From Glycomyces amatae (GTDB lineage Bacteria; Actinomycetota; Actinomycetes; Mycobacteriales; Micromonosporaceae), in NCBI RefSeq assembly GCF_020991375.1, contig NZ_JAJLQZ010000018.1, positions 1 through 64,000 on the forward strand: a DNA stretch of 64,000 bases, written 5' to 3'. This document shows, in pieces, positions 1 through 8,076 of the stretch. Under the pieces are notes generated by a model. It saw nothing but the letters and a program-made list of their open reading frames with translations. It had not been told where the DNA came from and ran no database searches. The stretch's first letter is position 1; every line of letters starts with the position of its first letter. The position numbers and the translations under genes were made by a program.

Positions 1-84
1 CTCCCAGCAGGTCGCCTCGACGTCGACGACGTTGACCAGGGGGCGCGTGAAGTCCATACGCCGCAGCGTAAAGGACGTGTTCAC
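1..84 (-). CDS. DEDDh-type 3'-5' exonuclease, N-terminus only (cut by window edge)
   Basis: Only the first 28 codons lie in the window. Reading leftward from a GTG at 84, the protein reaches VVDVEATCWE, the exonuclease I motif of the DnaQ/ERI-1-like DEDDh family, in which D and E bind the catalytic metals. The GTG start is preferred because GAGGA lies about 5 nt upstream; an in-frame ATG at 57 is the alternative but has no visible ribosome binding site. The remaining exonuclease motifs lie outside the window, so substrate (RNA or DNA) cannot be judged. It is distinct from the second exonuclease at 7385-8005. Confidence 0.7.
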   Translation of the reverse strand, partial: MNTSFTLRRMDFTRPLVNVVDVEATCWE

Positions 85-220
85 CAGTCCTCACTGGTAG
101 CGGTACACCATGCTCTGGCCCGTGCCGCTCGTGCGGCCTACCGCGGCGACGTTCACCGCGTGAACAACCACCGACGCTGAGGCCGCCTCAGTGACCGCAC
201 AGAGGAGGCGAACGGTCGTG

Positions 221-520
221 TGTCGGTTGTCATTTAAGTTGACGCACTTGCCATTACAGTTGGCGCAGATCGTCACCGCACCTGTCGCATCGCAGCTCAA
301 CCCTGGGTCGCCGCGCCCCAGGTCCCCGACGCTGGGCCTGACTTCACGCAGCTTCGCTACAAGTTCAATGGCAGCAGCCAGTCTGCATCGACGATCGCCT
401 ATCTGTCGCACCGCAGGTCAGCAGCCAAGCGCTGTGACAACTTAAATGACAACCAACATCGTGGATCCCGGTGTCGGTTGACATTTACGTTGGCGCGCGT
501 GCCATCGCAGGGGCGCAGAC
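221..520. mobile_element. IS21-like terminal repeat remnant, no transposase
   Basis: The motif GTTGTCATTTAAGTTGAC (226-243) recurs as an inverted copy at 434-455 (about 20 of 22 bases match between the arms 222-243 and 434-455). Degenerate direct copies built on CATTWAMGTTGRCGC follow at about 252-266 and 482-497. Iterated repeats of roughly 20 bp at each end are a hallmark of IS21-family elements. No istA/istB reading frame survives between the arms, so this is either a solo-end remnant or a MITE-like derivative about 240 bp long with an extra end beside it. The core is AT-richer than its neighbourhood. No convincing gene is seen between 85 and 532. Confidence 0.55.
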
Positions 521-532
521 TGTTGAGCGCCG

Positions 533-928
533 CTAGCCAGCGAGCCTGTCTTGCGCGATGTTGCGGACTTCATCCCAGGAATCTGACTGCAGCATGCGTA
601 GTGTCGTCCCAGTCGCATTGCGATGGCGCGCGACCCGTAGCCGAACTGATGCGTCTGGATCAACAGCCAGACGGCGAAGGATCCGGTCCGGCATCTTCCG
701 TTTACCGGCGACGAACAGGCGGACCGTCACGTCTTCGTCTCCGGCCAGCAGGTCGAGAATTTCGAGCGGCACCGTCTTGTTGTGGGCCACCCACTGCCGA
801 AAAGCCGGATGGTCGGCGATCACCGTCATCCAGACCTCGAGCGGTGCTTCCTCGTGCGCAGCCCGCTGGTATTCGGCGGGATCACTGCTCGACCGAAGCG
901 CCACGAACTCTTCGGCTGAACCGATCAT
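533..928 (-). CDS. Small HEAT-like repeat protein
   Basis: This encodes 131 aa from the ATG at 928, chosen because AGGAGAG lies about 6 nt upstream; longer starts have none. The second half holds at least three short helical repeats with the pattern D-x-x-V-R-x-x-V-A followed by a leucine-rich helix (for example DPDASVRLRVARHR), typical of HEAT-like/variant leucine-rich repeat proteins common in actinomycetes. Such proteins usually serve as protein-binding scaffolds; no catalytic motif or signal peptide is visible. The gene stands alone between the IS-like repeats and the divergent gene at 1112. Its partner and role are unknown. Confidence 0.7.
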   Translation of the reverse strand: MIGSAEEFVALRSSSDPAEYQRAAHEEAPLEVWMTVIADHPAFRQWVAHNKTVPLEILDLLAGDEDVTVRLFVAGKRKMPDRILRRLAVDPDASVRLRVARHRNATGTTLRMLQSDSWDEVRNIAQDRLAG

Positions 929-1065
929 CGTTTCTCTCCTGGAGGGATGGACCGCCATAGTGTGGGGTGCATGGTCATATATCGAGGACGGGCCTTGGGG
1001 CGCGTTGCTGGAACAGGTCGGGTGCGCTGGTCCAGTGGATTGTTGCATGCATTGCGACGCCTCGC

Positions 1066-1096
1066 CACTAAAGAATTTTACTAAACAATTTTAGTG
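1066..1096 (+). promoter_or_regulatory. AT-rich operator/promoter region with inverted repeat
   Basis: A run of AT-rich sequence in otherwise GC-rich DNA carries the inverted repeat CACTAAA (1066-1072) and TTTAGTG (1090-1096), with a further ACTAAA inside. It sits 16 bp before the start of the gene at 1112 and about 140 bp before the divergent HEAT-like gene. The symmetry suggests a regulator binding site overlapping the promoter; the binding protein is not identified. Confidence 0.45.
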
Positions 1097-1111
1097 ATGT
1101 AGGTTGGTGGC

Positions 1112-1585
1112 ATGAGCGCCACACGCCTCGAACGTGACAACTTCCTAGGCGCACGCGCCAGCCTGTTCACCACCATGGTCATCGAGATGCGCCAGGGTCG
1201 ATCCGTGACGGCGATCGCGCGCGACGCCGCTGGAGCGGTGAGCCACCCCCTCGTCCTCGACCACCTCCGCTCAGTACGCCTGCGCGACAAAGCCGCTGCC
1301 CTCCTTCGCGACCTCCCCGGCGGCGACTACTTCGGCGTGTCCTACCGTGACGACGGCGGTGACCGCTTCCGTTCCCCGAAAGGCGTCCGTATGACCTTCG
1401 GATTCGATCCGACCACCGTCGAAGAGGGGGACGCCATGGCGAGCGGCATGGCTGAAGCCGCCGTTGCGGCACTGGCGGCCGCGATGATTGCGGTAGCGAC
1501 CGTCGACGACACCTTCGCTTCCCCTGCTGACGCGCTCACCTGCGGTGAGATCGTGATCCTGACCGGCGGCAAGGGAACGGTGTGA
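1112..1585 (+). CDS. Hypothetical protein, possible N-terminal helix-turn-helix
   Basis: The 157-aa product is not one I recognise. Residues 10-70 are helical and include VTAIARDAAGAVSHPLVLDH, which resembles a helix-turn-helix in spacing, so a DNA-binding role is possible. The C-terminal half is an Ala-rich segment (about 108-130) followed by a short conserved-looking beta stretch ending GEIVILTGGKGTV. A weak GGTTGGTGG precedes the ATG. The AT-rich inverted repeat just upstream would fit autoregulation, but that is inference. Confidence 0.6.
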   Translation: MSATRLERDNFLGARASLFTTMVIEMRQGRSVTAIARDAAGAVSHPLVLDHLRSVRLRDKAAALLRDLPGGDYFGVSYRDDGGDRFRSPKGVRMTFGFDPTTVEEGDAMASGMAEAAVAALAAAMIAVATVDDTFASPADALTCGEIVILTGGKGTV

Positions 1586-1700
1586 ACAGGCGCCCGAGGA
1601 CCGCTGCGCCGGTCACTGGCGGCATTGACCAGAGGTTGCGAGCAGACAACGGGAGCCCGGCTGAAACGTGGTACCCGACGGGGCCTTGGCCCAGCAGGAT

Positions 1701-2156
1701 TCAGACAGGTGACACCTGAGATTCGACGGCGTCGAGGATGGCACGGACCGCCGCGCTCACGGGCAGGCTGCCATTGAGGTCGCACCACTGGTAGGCGTCA
1801 TGCTCAGTGAGCACGACCGGAGCGACCGCAGCCGTGGTGATGGCGAAGTTGCACTGCCGGCTGCGCCGGTCACCGCGCCGGTTGACGTAGTCGAAGTGAC
1901 CGAGATAGCCGGTGATCGACGCGAGGTCAAGTCCGGTTTCTTCGGCAACTTCGCGCGCGAGCGCTGCGTCAAGGCGTTCCCCCGGGTCGACTTTCCCGCT
2001 CGGCAGTTCCCACAGGCCGCCCATGAAATCGTCAGCGGCCCGCCGCAGCAACAGGACTTTGCCGGTGCCGTTGGTGATGACGGCGCCGACCGCGAGCTGG
2101 TGGATGCCATCGCGGTCGGCTTCGGCCGTGAGCGTGTCGATCAGCGAATCGTTCAT
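1701..2156 (-). CDS. Nudix hydrolase
   Basis: This 151-aa protein carries a complete Nudix box (GX5EX7REUXEEXGU) in GKVDPGERLDAALAREVAEE, preceded by the usual LWELPSG segment. The box glutamates bind the Mg2+ used to hydrolyse nucleoside diphosphate-X compounds; the substrate cannot be read from sequence. The ATG at 2156 is chosen because AAGGAG lies 6-7 nt upstream, which removes 24 residues of a longer frame. It is followed after a strong hairpin by the RNA ligase gene on the same strand. It is one of seven Nudix genes here. Confidence 0.92.
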   Translation of the reverse strand: MNDSLIDTLTAEADRDGIHQLAVGAVITNGTGKVLLLRRAADDFMGGLWELPSGKVDPGERLDAALAREVAEETGLDLASITGYLGHFDYVNRRGDRRSRQCNFAITTAAVAPVVLTEHDAYQWCDLNGSLPVSAAVRAILDAVESQVSPV

Positions 2157-2257
2157 GGTGGGCTCCTTGCTGCATGGGGTCGGTGCGGACCAGTGCGGGG
2201 ACAGCGTTGGTGACGACCATACGGCCACCAGGCGCCGCCACTGGGGAGGGCGGCATG

Positions 2258-2293
2258 GTACCGGGCAAGCCGTACTACGGTTTGCCCGGTACT
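2258..2293 (-). terminator. Hairpin terminator downstream of the RNA ligase gene
   Basis: GTACCGGGCAAGCC and GGTTTGCCCGGTAC form a 14-15 bp stem with one mismatch-type pair and a 7-nt loop. It lies 10 bp beyond the stop of the RNA ligase gene and upstream of the Nudix gene, separating the two minus-strand genes. Confidence 0.7.
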
Positions 2294-2301
2294 GGGGGCG
2301 A

Positions 2302-3084
2302 TCAGCGGCGGTTCGCCAGTTGCCGCCGCGTCTTGGCGTACTCGGCTTTGCGGAGCTTCACGATCTTCGACCGGTCTGCCGTGCGCGCCACGATTCCTTC
2401 CGCGTTCCCGGTGCCGCCGTCACCAAGGCCCGCGAGCGTGCCCGGCAGCAGCGCCTCCATCCACGCCTCGGCCGCCTCACGACCGGTCGGGATCGTGTGC
2501 CCCTCCGCGATCTTGACGTGCGGCACCGGTTCGAGACCGAACTGCGCGATCGGATTGAAGCACGCGGGAGCGAACCCCTGCCCGCCCCGCTCGCGCCAGC
2601 CGGCGATCCGGTCGAGCTCCCAGCCGAGAACCGCGGGGTCAACGGTCGCGGTGTCGAACATGCGCGCTCCCGCACCGGTTTTCGTACCGGTGTAGTCGGC
2701 CCATCCTCGGGCGATTCCGGCCGCGCCGTACACCTCGCAGAACACGACCAGAATCGCCTTGCCCGTCCAGGCGTCCGCGGCCGCCGCAGCGGGCTCCATG
2801 AGCGTCCGGAGGATCTCGAGGTTGACCGGCACCTGGTTGGGGACGCGGTCGCCTTGCGCATACAGGAACAGGTCCCGGGTGCCGATGAGGAAGTCGCCGC
2901 CACCGGGGAGGACGACGATCCGGCAGTTGGTGCCGTCGACTTTCTCAGTCAGGTAGACGTCCTCACCGGCTTCGAAGACGACGTTCGTGTCCTCGCCGAG
3001 CATGCCGCGTTCACCGATGACGTGGTAGGTCGGGATCGACGGGTACTTCGTGGCGGTATCGAGCGCGGGGAGCGAGAAATCCAT
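2302..3084 (-). CDS. RNA ligase family protein (nucleotidyltransferase)
   Basis: The 260-aa protein has the covalent nucleotidyltransferase signatures of RNA ligases: motif I EKVDGTN with the AMP-accepting Lys at about 48, motif IV AEGIVAR near residue 227, and motif V KIVKLRK near 240. Length matches compact Rnl2-like enzymes that seal nicks in RNA using ATP. The ATG at 3084 has GGAAGG 5 nt upstream. It is divergent from lsr2 and shares its 200-bp upstream region. Known roles of the family include tRNA and mRNA repair; its natural substrate here is unknown. Confidence 0.88.
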   Translation of the reverse strand: MDFSLPALDTATKYPSIPTYHVIGERGMLGEDTNVVFEAGEDVYLTEKVDGTNCRIVVLPGGGDFLIGTRDLFLYAQGDRVPNQVPVNLEILRTLMEPAAAAADAWTGKAILVVFCEVYGAAGIARGWADYTGTKTGAGARMFDTATVDPAVLGWELDRIAGWRERGGQGFAPACFNPIAQFGLEPVPHVKIAEGHTIPTGREAAEAWMEALLPGTLAGLGDGGTGNAEGIVARTADRSKIVKLRKAEYAKTRRQLANRR

Positions 3085-3289
3085 GGTTGCCTTCCGACCG
3101 GGTGTAGCGGAATGTGTGAAGTGAATGAACAAGCTGTCCATTTGCTGTAACACCATCATACGTCTCGCGAACGCAAACTGCTCGTCCTAATTCCGTTGTG
3201 CTGCAAGGTTGTTGCCGCGTTGTAGTCCTGATTCGACAACATGGAGAGAACAGCAATCAGGCCCGCAACACCAGCTAGGAGCACTCACC
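3085..3289. promoter_or_regulatory. Divergent promoter region with GTTGT-type repeats
   Basis: This 205-bp region between the RNA ligase and lsr2 starts is AT-richer than its surroundings. On the plus strand it contains GTTGTGCTG (3195-3203), GGTTGTTGCCG (3208-3218) and GCGTTGTAG directly after, giving a short run of GTTGT-centred repeats. Very similar words occur upstream of the HAD gene near 47949-47980, suggesting a shared regulator. No clear sigma-70 type -35/-10 pair could be assigned. Confidence 0.4.
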
Positions 3290-3643
3290 ATGGCGAAACA
3301 ACGCGTCATTCAACTCATTGACGACCTTGACCAAGGCCCAGCGGACGAAACCATTCGGTTCGCCATTGACGAACAGGTCTACGAAATCGACCTCTCCCAC
3401 ATGCACGCCACCGAACTGCGTGCGGTCTTCGACCGGTACCGCGAGCACGGCCGCCGCATCGGCCGCGTCCGCCTCCTGGCTCCCGGCGAGCGGCCCGGCC
3501 CACGCCGCAAGCCCGCCGACCGCAGCAGAAACGCCCGCATCCGCGCCTGGGCGGCCCAGCACGACTACCGCGTCCAACCGCAAGGACGCATCCCCAACGC
3601 GATCGTCAAACTGTATGAGGCCGCGCAAGGCACCGCCGCGTAA
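3290..3643 (+). CDS. lsr2: Lsr2-family nucleoid-associated protein with altered RGR hook
   Basis: This 117-aa protein has the Lsr2 layout: an N-terminal dimerisation domain opening MAKQRVIQLIDDLD, a Pro/Arg linker, and a C-terminal DNA-binding domain (IRAWAAQHDYRV...IPNAIVKLYE). Lsr2 coats AT-rich DNA and silences acquired genes. The minor-groove hook, normally R-G-R, is Q98-G-R here, so one arginine is missing. The ATG has AGGAG 9 nt upstream and a strong hairpin follows the stop. An even more divergent relative is at 11867. It could be an accessory copy carried by a mobile region. Confidence 0.92.
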   Translation: MAKQRVIQLIDDLDQGPADETIRFAIDEQVYEIDLSHMHATELRAVFDRYREHGRRIGRVRLLAPGERPGPRRKPADRSRNARIRAWAAQHDYRVQPQGRIPNAIVKLYEAAQGTAA

Positions 3644-4206
3644 CCGCCTGGCGGGAGGCGGAACCGAACGGTTGCCGCCTCCCGCTACAGCCGTGCCAGC
3701 GGTCCGCTCCCAGCGTCGCCAGCCATTGGCGCACGGCCCGCCGACTGCGCAGCATCACGATGTGGGTTCCCAGTTTGGCGTCGGCGTCGATGGCGGCGAG
3801 CACCCGGGGACGCATGCGCCTCCGGTACGTCGCCACGTACCGCAGCACCCCCCCAGTTCAAGCGGTTGTAGACGCCTGCCTCGTGCTGCCCGGGCCCGTG
3901 GCGGACCGGCCGCGACACGGCACCCCACAAGGCCGCCACCGTCGGGACGTCCACGACCACGACCGCATCGGCACGCGCCAGCCGGATCGACAGGATCGAG
4001 ACGTGGTTCCCGTCGATCACCCACGCCTCCGCCGCGCATTGTCGCTCCTGAGCGGCCGCGAACGCCGCTGGCGGCGTGGGGTTCCAGTTCGCGTCGTAGT
4101 AGATCGCGTCCAAGTGGACGAGCGGCAGGCCGTGCCGCGCACTGACCGCCCTCGCCACATGCGTCTTCCCGGCCCCTGCGGAACCGACCACCACGACCCG
4201 TCGCAT
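3606..4206 (-). pseudogene. P-loop kinase-like gene (topology modulation/adenylate kinase type), frameshifted
   Basis: From the ATG at 4206 the product starts MRRVVVVGSAGAGKT with a Walker A motif at residues 8-15 and matches the AAA/adenylate-kinase-like 'topology modulation' family up to GVYNRLNWGG. The conserved continuation, LRYVATYRRRMRPRVLAAID, lies in another frame ending at 3606. Deleting one base from the run of seven C on the plus strand (3848-3854) joins them as NWGVLRYVATYR and gives 199 aa, the right size for the family. Either the gene is broken or the assembly has one extra base. Its 3' end overlaps the convergent lsr2 terminator, so the exact end is uncertain. Confidence 0.8.
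3651..3685 (+). terminator. Terminator hairpin after lsr2
   Basis: GCGGGAGGCGGAACCG pairs with CGGTTGCCGCCTCCCGC, a 16-bp stem with a single bulged G and a 2-nt loop, starting 8 nt after the lsr2 stop. It overlaps the 3' end of the frameshifted kinase gene on the other strand and may act in both directions. Confidence 0.75.
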
Positions 4207-4411
4207 CGCGGCTCCTTCCAGCAGCGCTCGACGCTGCTGCCGCAGCAGTGTGCCAGACCGATGCGTCGCGCCCCCGCCGGGACCCGAGCGGCCCGACCGG
4301 TTGCTCTCGGAGACGGACGGCCAGCTCAGGATCGGGCGTGGCATCCATTGTCGGACCGCATTGGTAGCTTCGAGCCTGCCCTCGTTTGCTCGATCCCCTC
4401 CGGGAGTCCCG

Positions 4412-5428
4412 ATGCCCTTCACCACCCCTGATCGTCCGCATGATGTGGCTGCTCTCTGGCCGGAACTGGCGCCGTTGGCCCGGACGGCGGTGCGGCTGCA
4501 TCCTCGGCGAGGCCAACCTACGGCCTATCAGTCCTCGATCGGGGGACCGCTGCTCTGGCCGGCGGACGAGGCCTGGCCGACATGCTCAGCCACGCATGGG
4601 TGGTCTCATCTGGTGACACTTGAGGAGATCGCGGAGGCTGACCGGATTCGGGAGGCGGCTCAGAGCCGGGTTGTGCAGAAGGAGGAGGATCGGTACACAC
4701 TTGAGGAGCGGGATTTCCTCAAGCAGTTCGGGTACGCCTCGCGACCTACTGTATGGGGCACCGATCCTGATGCATCGCCGATGGCCCTCATACCGGTCGC
4801 CCAGCTTTTCGCACGCGATGTGCCCGAGCTGCCGTTCGGGGAGGATGCCGATCTGCTGCAGGTGCTCTGGTGCCCGTTCGACCACCCGCAGATACACCGG
4901 TATCGGCCGACGGTGGAACTTCGATGGCGCAGGTTCAACTCATCGAACCTCCAGCCTCGCGTGCCGCCGGAAGGCGCCGTGGCAGGTGCCGAGCACTACG
5001 TGCCGAAGCCGTGCATGGTCGATCCGGAGCCGGTGACCGAGTACCCCGACTATGACGTCCTACCTCCCGAACTACTCGAGGCAATCGAGGAGTGGGAGGG
5101 CGACGAGGACTCCTGCGAGTATCGGTGCAGCGCGATAGCCCCGGGGTGGAAGACCGGAGGATACGGTGCCGCCTGGGCGGTCGCCGACGCTATGGTGCTC
5201 ACGTGCGATTGCGGCGCTGAGGCGGTGCCGCTGCTGACCATCGCTGACAGCGAGTGGGACTCCTCGACCTCGCATTGGATGCCGGTCGAGGACCGCGAGC
5301 ATGACGATGCGGAGCGCCGTTCACGCACTTTCGATCCGGTCGGAGTGAGGATCGGGCGCAGCTACGACCTCCAGGTCTTCCACTGTGGTCGCGACCCGCG
5401 GCATCAACCGGTCGCCGTGATGACCTGA
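4412..5428 (+). CDS. DUF1963/YwqG-like protein
   Basis: This encodes 338 aa. Conserved family features include the N-terminal GGPLLWPADEAWP segment, a central F-x-x-D/P-L-Q-V-L-W-C-P-F block (FGEDADLLQVLWCPF) and a C-terminal CDCG...LLTIADSEWD block. DUF1963 proteins have no established enzymatic role and often occur near toxin-immunity genes. The ATG at 4412 has GGGAG 7 nt upstream; the longer frame upstream overlaps the divergent kinase gene. A shorter relative lies at 59177-59893. Function is unknown. Confidence 0.82.
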   Translation: MPFTTPDRPHDVAALWPELAPLARTAVRLHPRRGQPTAYQSSIGGPLLWPADEAWPTCSATHGWSHLVTLEEIAEADRIREAAQSRVVQKEEDRYTLEERDFLKQFGYASRPTVWGTDPDASPMALIPVAQLFARDVPELPFGEDADLLQVLWCPFDHPQIHRYRPTVELRWRRFNSSNLQPRVPPEGAVAGAEHYVPKPCMVDPEPVTEYPDYDVLPPELLEAIEEWEGDEDSCEYRCSAIAPGWKTGGYGAAWAVADAMVLTCDCGAEAVPLLTIADSEWDSSTSHWMPVEDREHDDAERRSRTFDPVGVRIGRSYDLQVFHCGRDPRHQPVAVMT

Positions 5429-5472
5429 GCCTCGATCTTCGTGTTCCCGGAGCATTCGTACATGATGATCCG

Positions 5473-5910
5473 GTGCCGACGCCGCAGCATCCAATCCCAT
5501 CCGACCGCGAGCCGCGGCCTGACATCGCGGCCGCGGTCATCGTCGACGCCGGCACTGTCCTGCTCGTGCAACGCCGCGTCCCTGAAGGCCCGCTGGTGTG
5601 GCAGTTTCCCGCTGGCAAGACCGAGCCCGGCGAGATTCCTGCCGAAGCGGCGGTGCGCGAAGCCCGCGAGGAGACCGGCCTTGTCGTCGAGGCGGTCGCC
5701 GAGCTGGGGCAGCGCCTGCACCCGGTCACTGGCAGGCAGATGCACTACGTCGCCTGCCGGTCTGTCGCGGGCGCGGCGGCCGCGGCCGCGCCGCGGGAGA
5801 TCGCCGCGGCCGCCTGGTGCGACCGCGAAGCTCTGGCCGCCCGGATCCCGGACGGTGTCTTCGCACCGGTGGCCGCCTATCTCGATCGCACGCTGCGGCG
5901 GCAGTCCTGA
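5473..5910 (+). CDS. Nudix hydrolase (MutT-like)
   Basis: This 145-aa protein starts at a GTG and has a complete Nudix box, GKTEPGEIPAEAAVREAREE, after WQFPAG. Length and the early position of the box resemble MutT/8-oxo-dGTP-type pyrophosphohydrolases, but substrate assignment is only a guess. It begins 44 bp after the DUF1963 gene on the same strand and may be cotranscribed. No strong ribosome binding site precedes the GTG, so the start is tentative. Confidence 0.9.
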   Translation: MPTPQHPIPSDREPRPDIAAAVIVDAGTVLLVQRRVPEGPLVWQFPAGKTEPGEIPAEAAVREAREETGLVVEAVAELGQRLHPVTGRQMHYVACRSVAGAAAAAAPREIAAAAWCDREALAARIPDGVFAPVAAYLDRTLRRQS

Positions 5911-6226
5911 CGTCCGCGCCGCGAGCGGCATGGGCTTGAGGTGAGCGAGAGGAACACGCCGGTCGCGCGTCGTCGCTGGCCTTGCCGTGCAGGCCCGCAA
6001 AGGGACGTTCCCGGTCGGCGCGGTGCACGGCGGCGATCATGGCCGCGGCGCCGTGGCGTTCGCTTGCGAACGAGAGACCCTGGCAGGGGAGACCACGCCG
6101 ACGCAGGGGACCTCGCCCGATCGACAGATCCGACAGGGCCTGGGACCAGTCCCGGTGCTGCGTCGGTAAAGTCCGGTCACGCACACCGCTCTCGCAGGAA
6201 TCGAGCAGTCGACGATTGGAGCAGCC
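5911..6226. other. Intergenic stretch without a supported gene
   Basis: About 315 bp of GC-rich sequence. Open frames cross it on both strands, but none has a ribosome binding site or recognisable protein motif. It probably holds the promoter of the lipoprotein gene at 6227. Confidence 0.4.
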
Positions 6227-6730
6227 ATGACCTATGTCGGCCCTCGGCGACGAGTCGCCCTGGCGCTCGCCAGTGCCGGAACCGAGTTCCTCGCGGCCTG
6301 CGGTGGCGAAGCACCAACACGCGCATCGCCGACGACGGGCCCGCCCTCGGAGTCAGCTGCACCGACTGACGACCCGGTCGCCCCGACCTGCGGCGTCCTG
6401 GAGGATTACTTGACCGTTGTGGACCAGATGACCGACGGCACGATGCTCAACGTTCTGGAAGACCTGCCTGCCGATACCGCCGTGAGTCGTGCGCTTGACA
6501 GCGTTGACGCCGTTGCCACGTTCGGAGGGCTCGCGGCCATGGAATTGCCCTCCGATCTCCTGGATGAAGTGGGCGTCATCTCGGACGCGGTGACCGGATA
6601 TGGCGAGCACCTCGCAGCGGGCGGTGCACTCGACGACGTGCACGACTTCACGGGCACTGAGGAATTCGGTACCGCCCGGGACACGCTGGAGGCATATAAG
6701 AGCGGCGACGCAGGATGCGCAGCCGCTTGA
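6227..6730 (+). CDS. Putative lipoprotein
   Basis: The 167-aa product has a basic N-terminus (PRRR), a moderately hydrophobic stretch and a lipobox-like FLAAC followed by GGE and a Ser/Thr/Pro-rich linker, suggesting export and lipid attachment at the Cys at about residue 25. The hydrophobic core is short and contains Thr and Glu, so signal-peptidase II processing is not certain. The rest is an acidic helical domain ending CAAA, with no family I recognise. GGAGC sits 6 nt before the ATG. It stands between two Nudix genes on the same strand. Confidence 0.7.
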   Translation: MTYVGPRRRVALALASAGTEFLAACGGEAPTRASPTTGPPSESAAPTDDPVAPTCGVLEDYLTVVDQMTDGTMLNVLEDLPADTAVSRALDSVDAVATFGGLAAMELPSDLLDEVGVISDAVTGYGEHLAAGGALDDVHDFTGTEEFGTARDTLEAYKSGDAGCAAA

Positions 6731-6898
6731 ACCCCGGAGTCCGGGTCAGGTTCGTTTGCGCACCAGACCGCCCGCTCCTCGATCGCGCCTCACGCCCAAC
6801 AGATGGGGCCCGAACTAAGGTACCAAACCACACGGGCCGCTGCGATCATGTCGACAGTGCCCGTTGATCCGCACCGTACTTGCAGCAGGGACAACCAG

Positions 6899-7327
6899 AT
6901 GACCCCACCGCCTTCGCAGCCCGCCCGGTTCCCCGTCTCCATCAAAGGCGTCGCCGTACAACACGGCAACGTGCTCCTCCTGCACAACGAACGCGACGAA
7001 TGGGAACTCGGCGGCGGCAAACTCGCCTCCGGTGAAGACCCCGCCGACTGCCTCACCCGCGAAATCTTCGAAGAGACCGGATGGCATGTCGACGTTGACG
7101 CGATCGTGCACAGTTGGCTCTACCGCATCCGCGAGAACGTCGAAGTGTTCGTCGTCATCTACGGCGTCCATGTGCGCAGCACACACCCGCCGCAAGTCAG
7201 CGACGAACACGACCGCATCGGCCTGTTCGCGCCCGCCGACGTGCCAGCGCTGCCCATGCCCGAGCCGTACAAAGTCGCGATCGCCAAGTGGTGCACCATG
7301 CTGGGCTTGACAGACACACCCCACTGA
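6899..7327 (+). CDS. Nudix hydrolase
   Basis: The 142-aa product has the Nudix box GKLASGEDPADCLTREIFEE followed by TGW, preceded by WELGGG. The ATG at 6899 is chosen for AGGGA 8 nt upstream; an in-frame ATG at 6848 would add 17 residues without a site. The family hydrolyses nucleoside diphosphate derivatives using Mg2+; substrate unknown. It follows the lipoprotein gene and converges on the exonuclease gene at 7385. Confidence 0.88.
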   Translation: MTPPPSQPARFPVSIKGVAVQHGNVLLLHNERDEWELGGGKLASGEDPADCLTREIFEETGWHVDVDAIVHSWLYRIRENVEVFVVIYGVHVRSTHPPQVSDEHDRIGLFAPADVPALPMPEPYKVAIAKWCTMLGLTDTPH

Positions 7328-7384
7328 TGCGAGCCAGCTACTAGTACGTGAAACCTTCACCCCTGACCACCGTCGCGCCAGGCC

Positions 7385-8005
7385 TCAGTCGAACAGGCCG
7401 GGTTGGTCCATGACTGCCGACCCGGAGGTCACCCCCGGAGCGGTGATCGCGGCAGCGTGCCGCACACGCTTGAAACTGTCGAGGCCCATATCGGCTGCAA
7501 GGCGGGCTAGCAGCAGGGCGCAGGCGACCGCATCCCACAGGGCCCGATGCGGTCGCCCGTTCGGGACGTGCGCAACGATGCTGGCGCCCAGGCCGTAGTG
7601 GTCAACCAACGCGTTGAGGCTGTTGCCGCTATTGCCGCGATGGGTGCGGGCCAAACGAAGAGTGTCCAGCAGCCCCGCCGGTCGAAGCTCGGGAACTTTG
7701 CGGGAAAGCAGTCCCCAGTCGACGCGAACGTTATGGCCGACCAAGTGCGCACCGTCAACCAGCCTCCTGATATCACCGCTGACTTGCTCCAAGAACGGTG
7801 CGTTGCGGACGGCAGCATCAGTGATACCCGGTGAAATCCACGGTTTGTGCGGAATCGGCCGCTGCGGATGCAGCAGGGAGCTCCACGCTTGCGTCACGCC
7901 AGGTGTGCCGTCAGCGTGCAACGGGACGAGCGCGATCTCCAGAAGGTCCTCATGTTCGCCGTCTTGGGCACCGGTGCCTTCAAGGTCGATCGCGACAACA
8001 CGCAC
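7385..8005 (-). CDS. DnaQ-like DEDDh 3'-5' exonuclease
   Basis: The 206-aa protein has all three exonuclease motifs: ExoI VVAIDLEGTG (D and E metal ligands), ExoII HLVGHNVRVDW, and ExoIII HRALWDAVACALL (H-x4-D). This is the fold of DNA polymerase III epsilon subunit and oligoribonuclease-like enzymes, which remove nucleotides from 3' ends. The GTG at 8005 is chosen because AAGGAG lies 6 nt upstream; ATG or TTG starts at 8050/8053 would add 15-16 residues. The C-terminal tail ends QPGLFD, which resembles a beta-clamp-binding peptide (QxxLF). It is divergent from the gene at 8077. Confidence 0.88.
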   Translation of the reverse strand: MRVVAIDLEGTGAQDGEHEDLLEIALVPLHADGTPGVTQAWSSLLHPQRPIPHKPWISPGITDAAVRNAPFLEQVSGDIRRLVDGAHLVGHNVRVDWGLLSRKVPELRPAGLLDTLRLARTHRGNSGNSLNALVDHYGLGASIVAHVPNGRPHRALWDAVACALLLARLAADMGLDSFKRVRHAAAITAPGVTSGSAVMDQPGLFD

Positions 8006-8076
8006 GACGTGCTCCTTCAATCGGATCCGCAGGTCGATGACGAAAAGCATCAATACGTTTGGGATAGCATCATGTC

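Noticed and set aside
1912-3150. 412-codon plus-strand frame opposite the RNA ligase
   Set aside because: The minus strand encodes conserved nucleotidyltransferase motifs; the plus frame has none.
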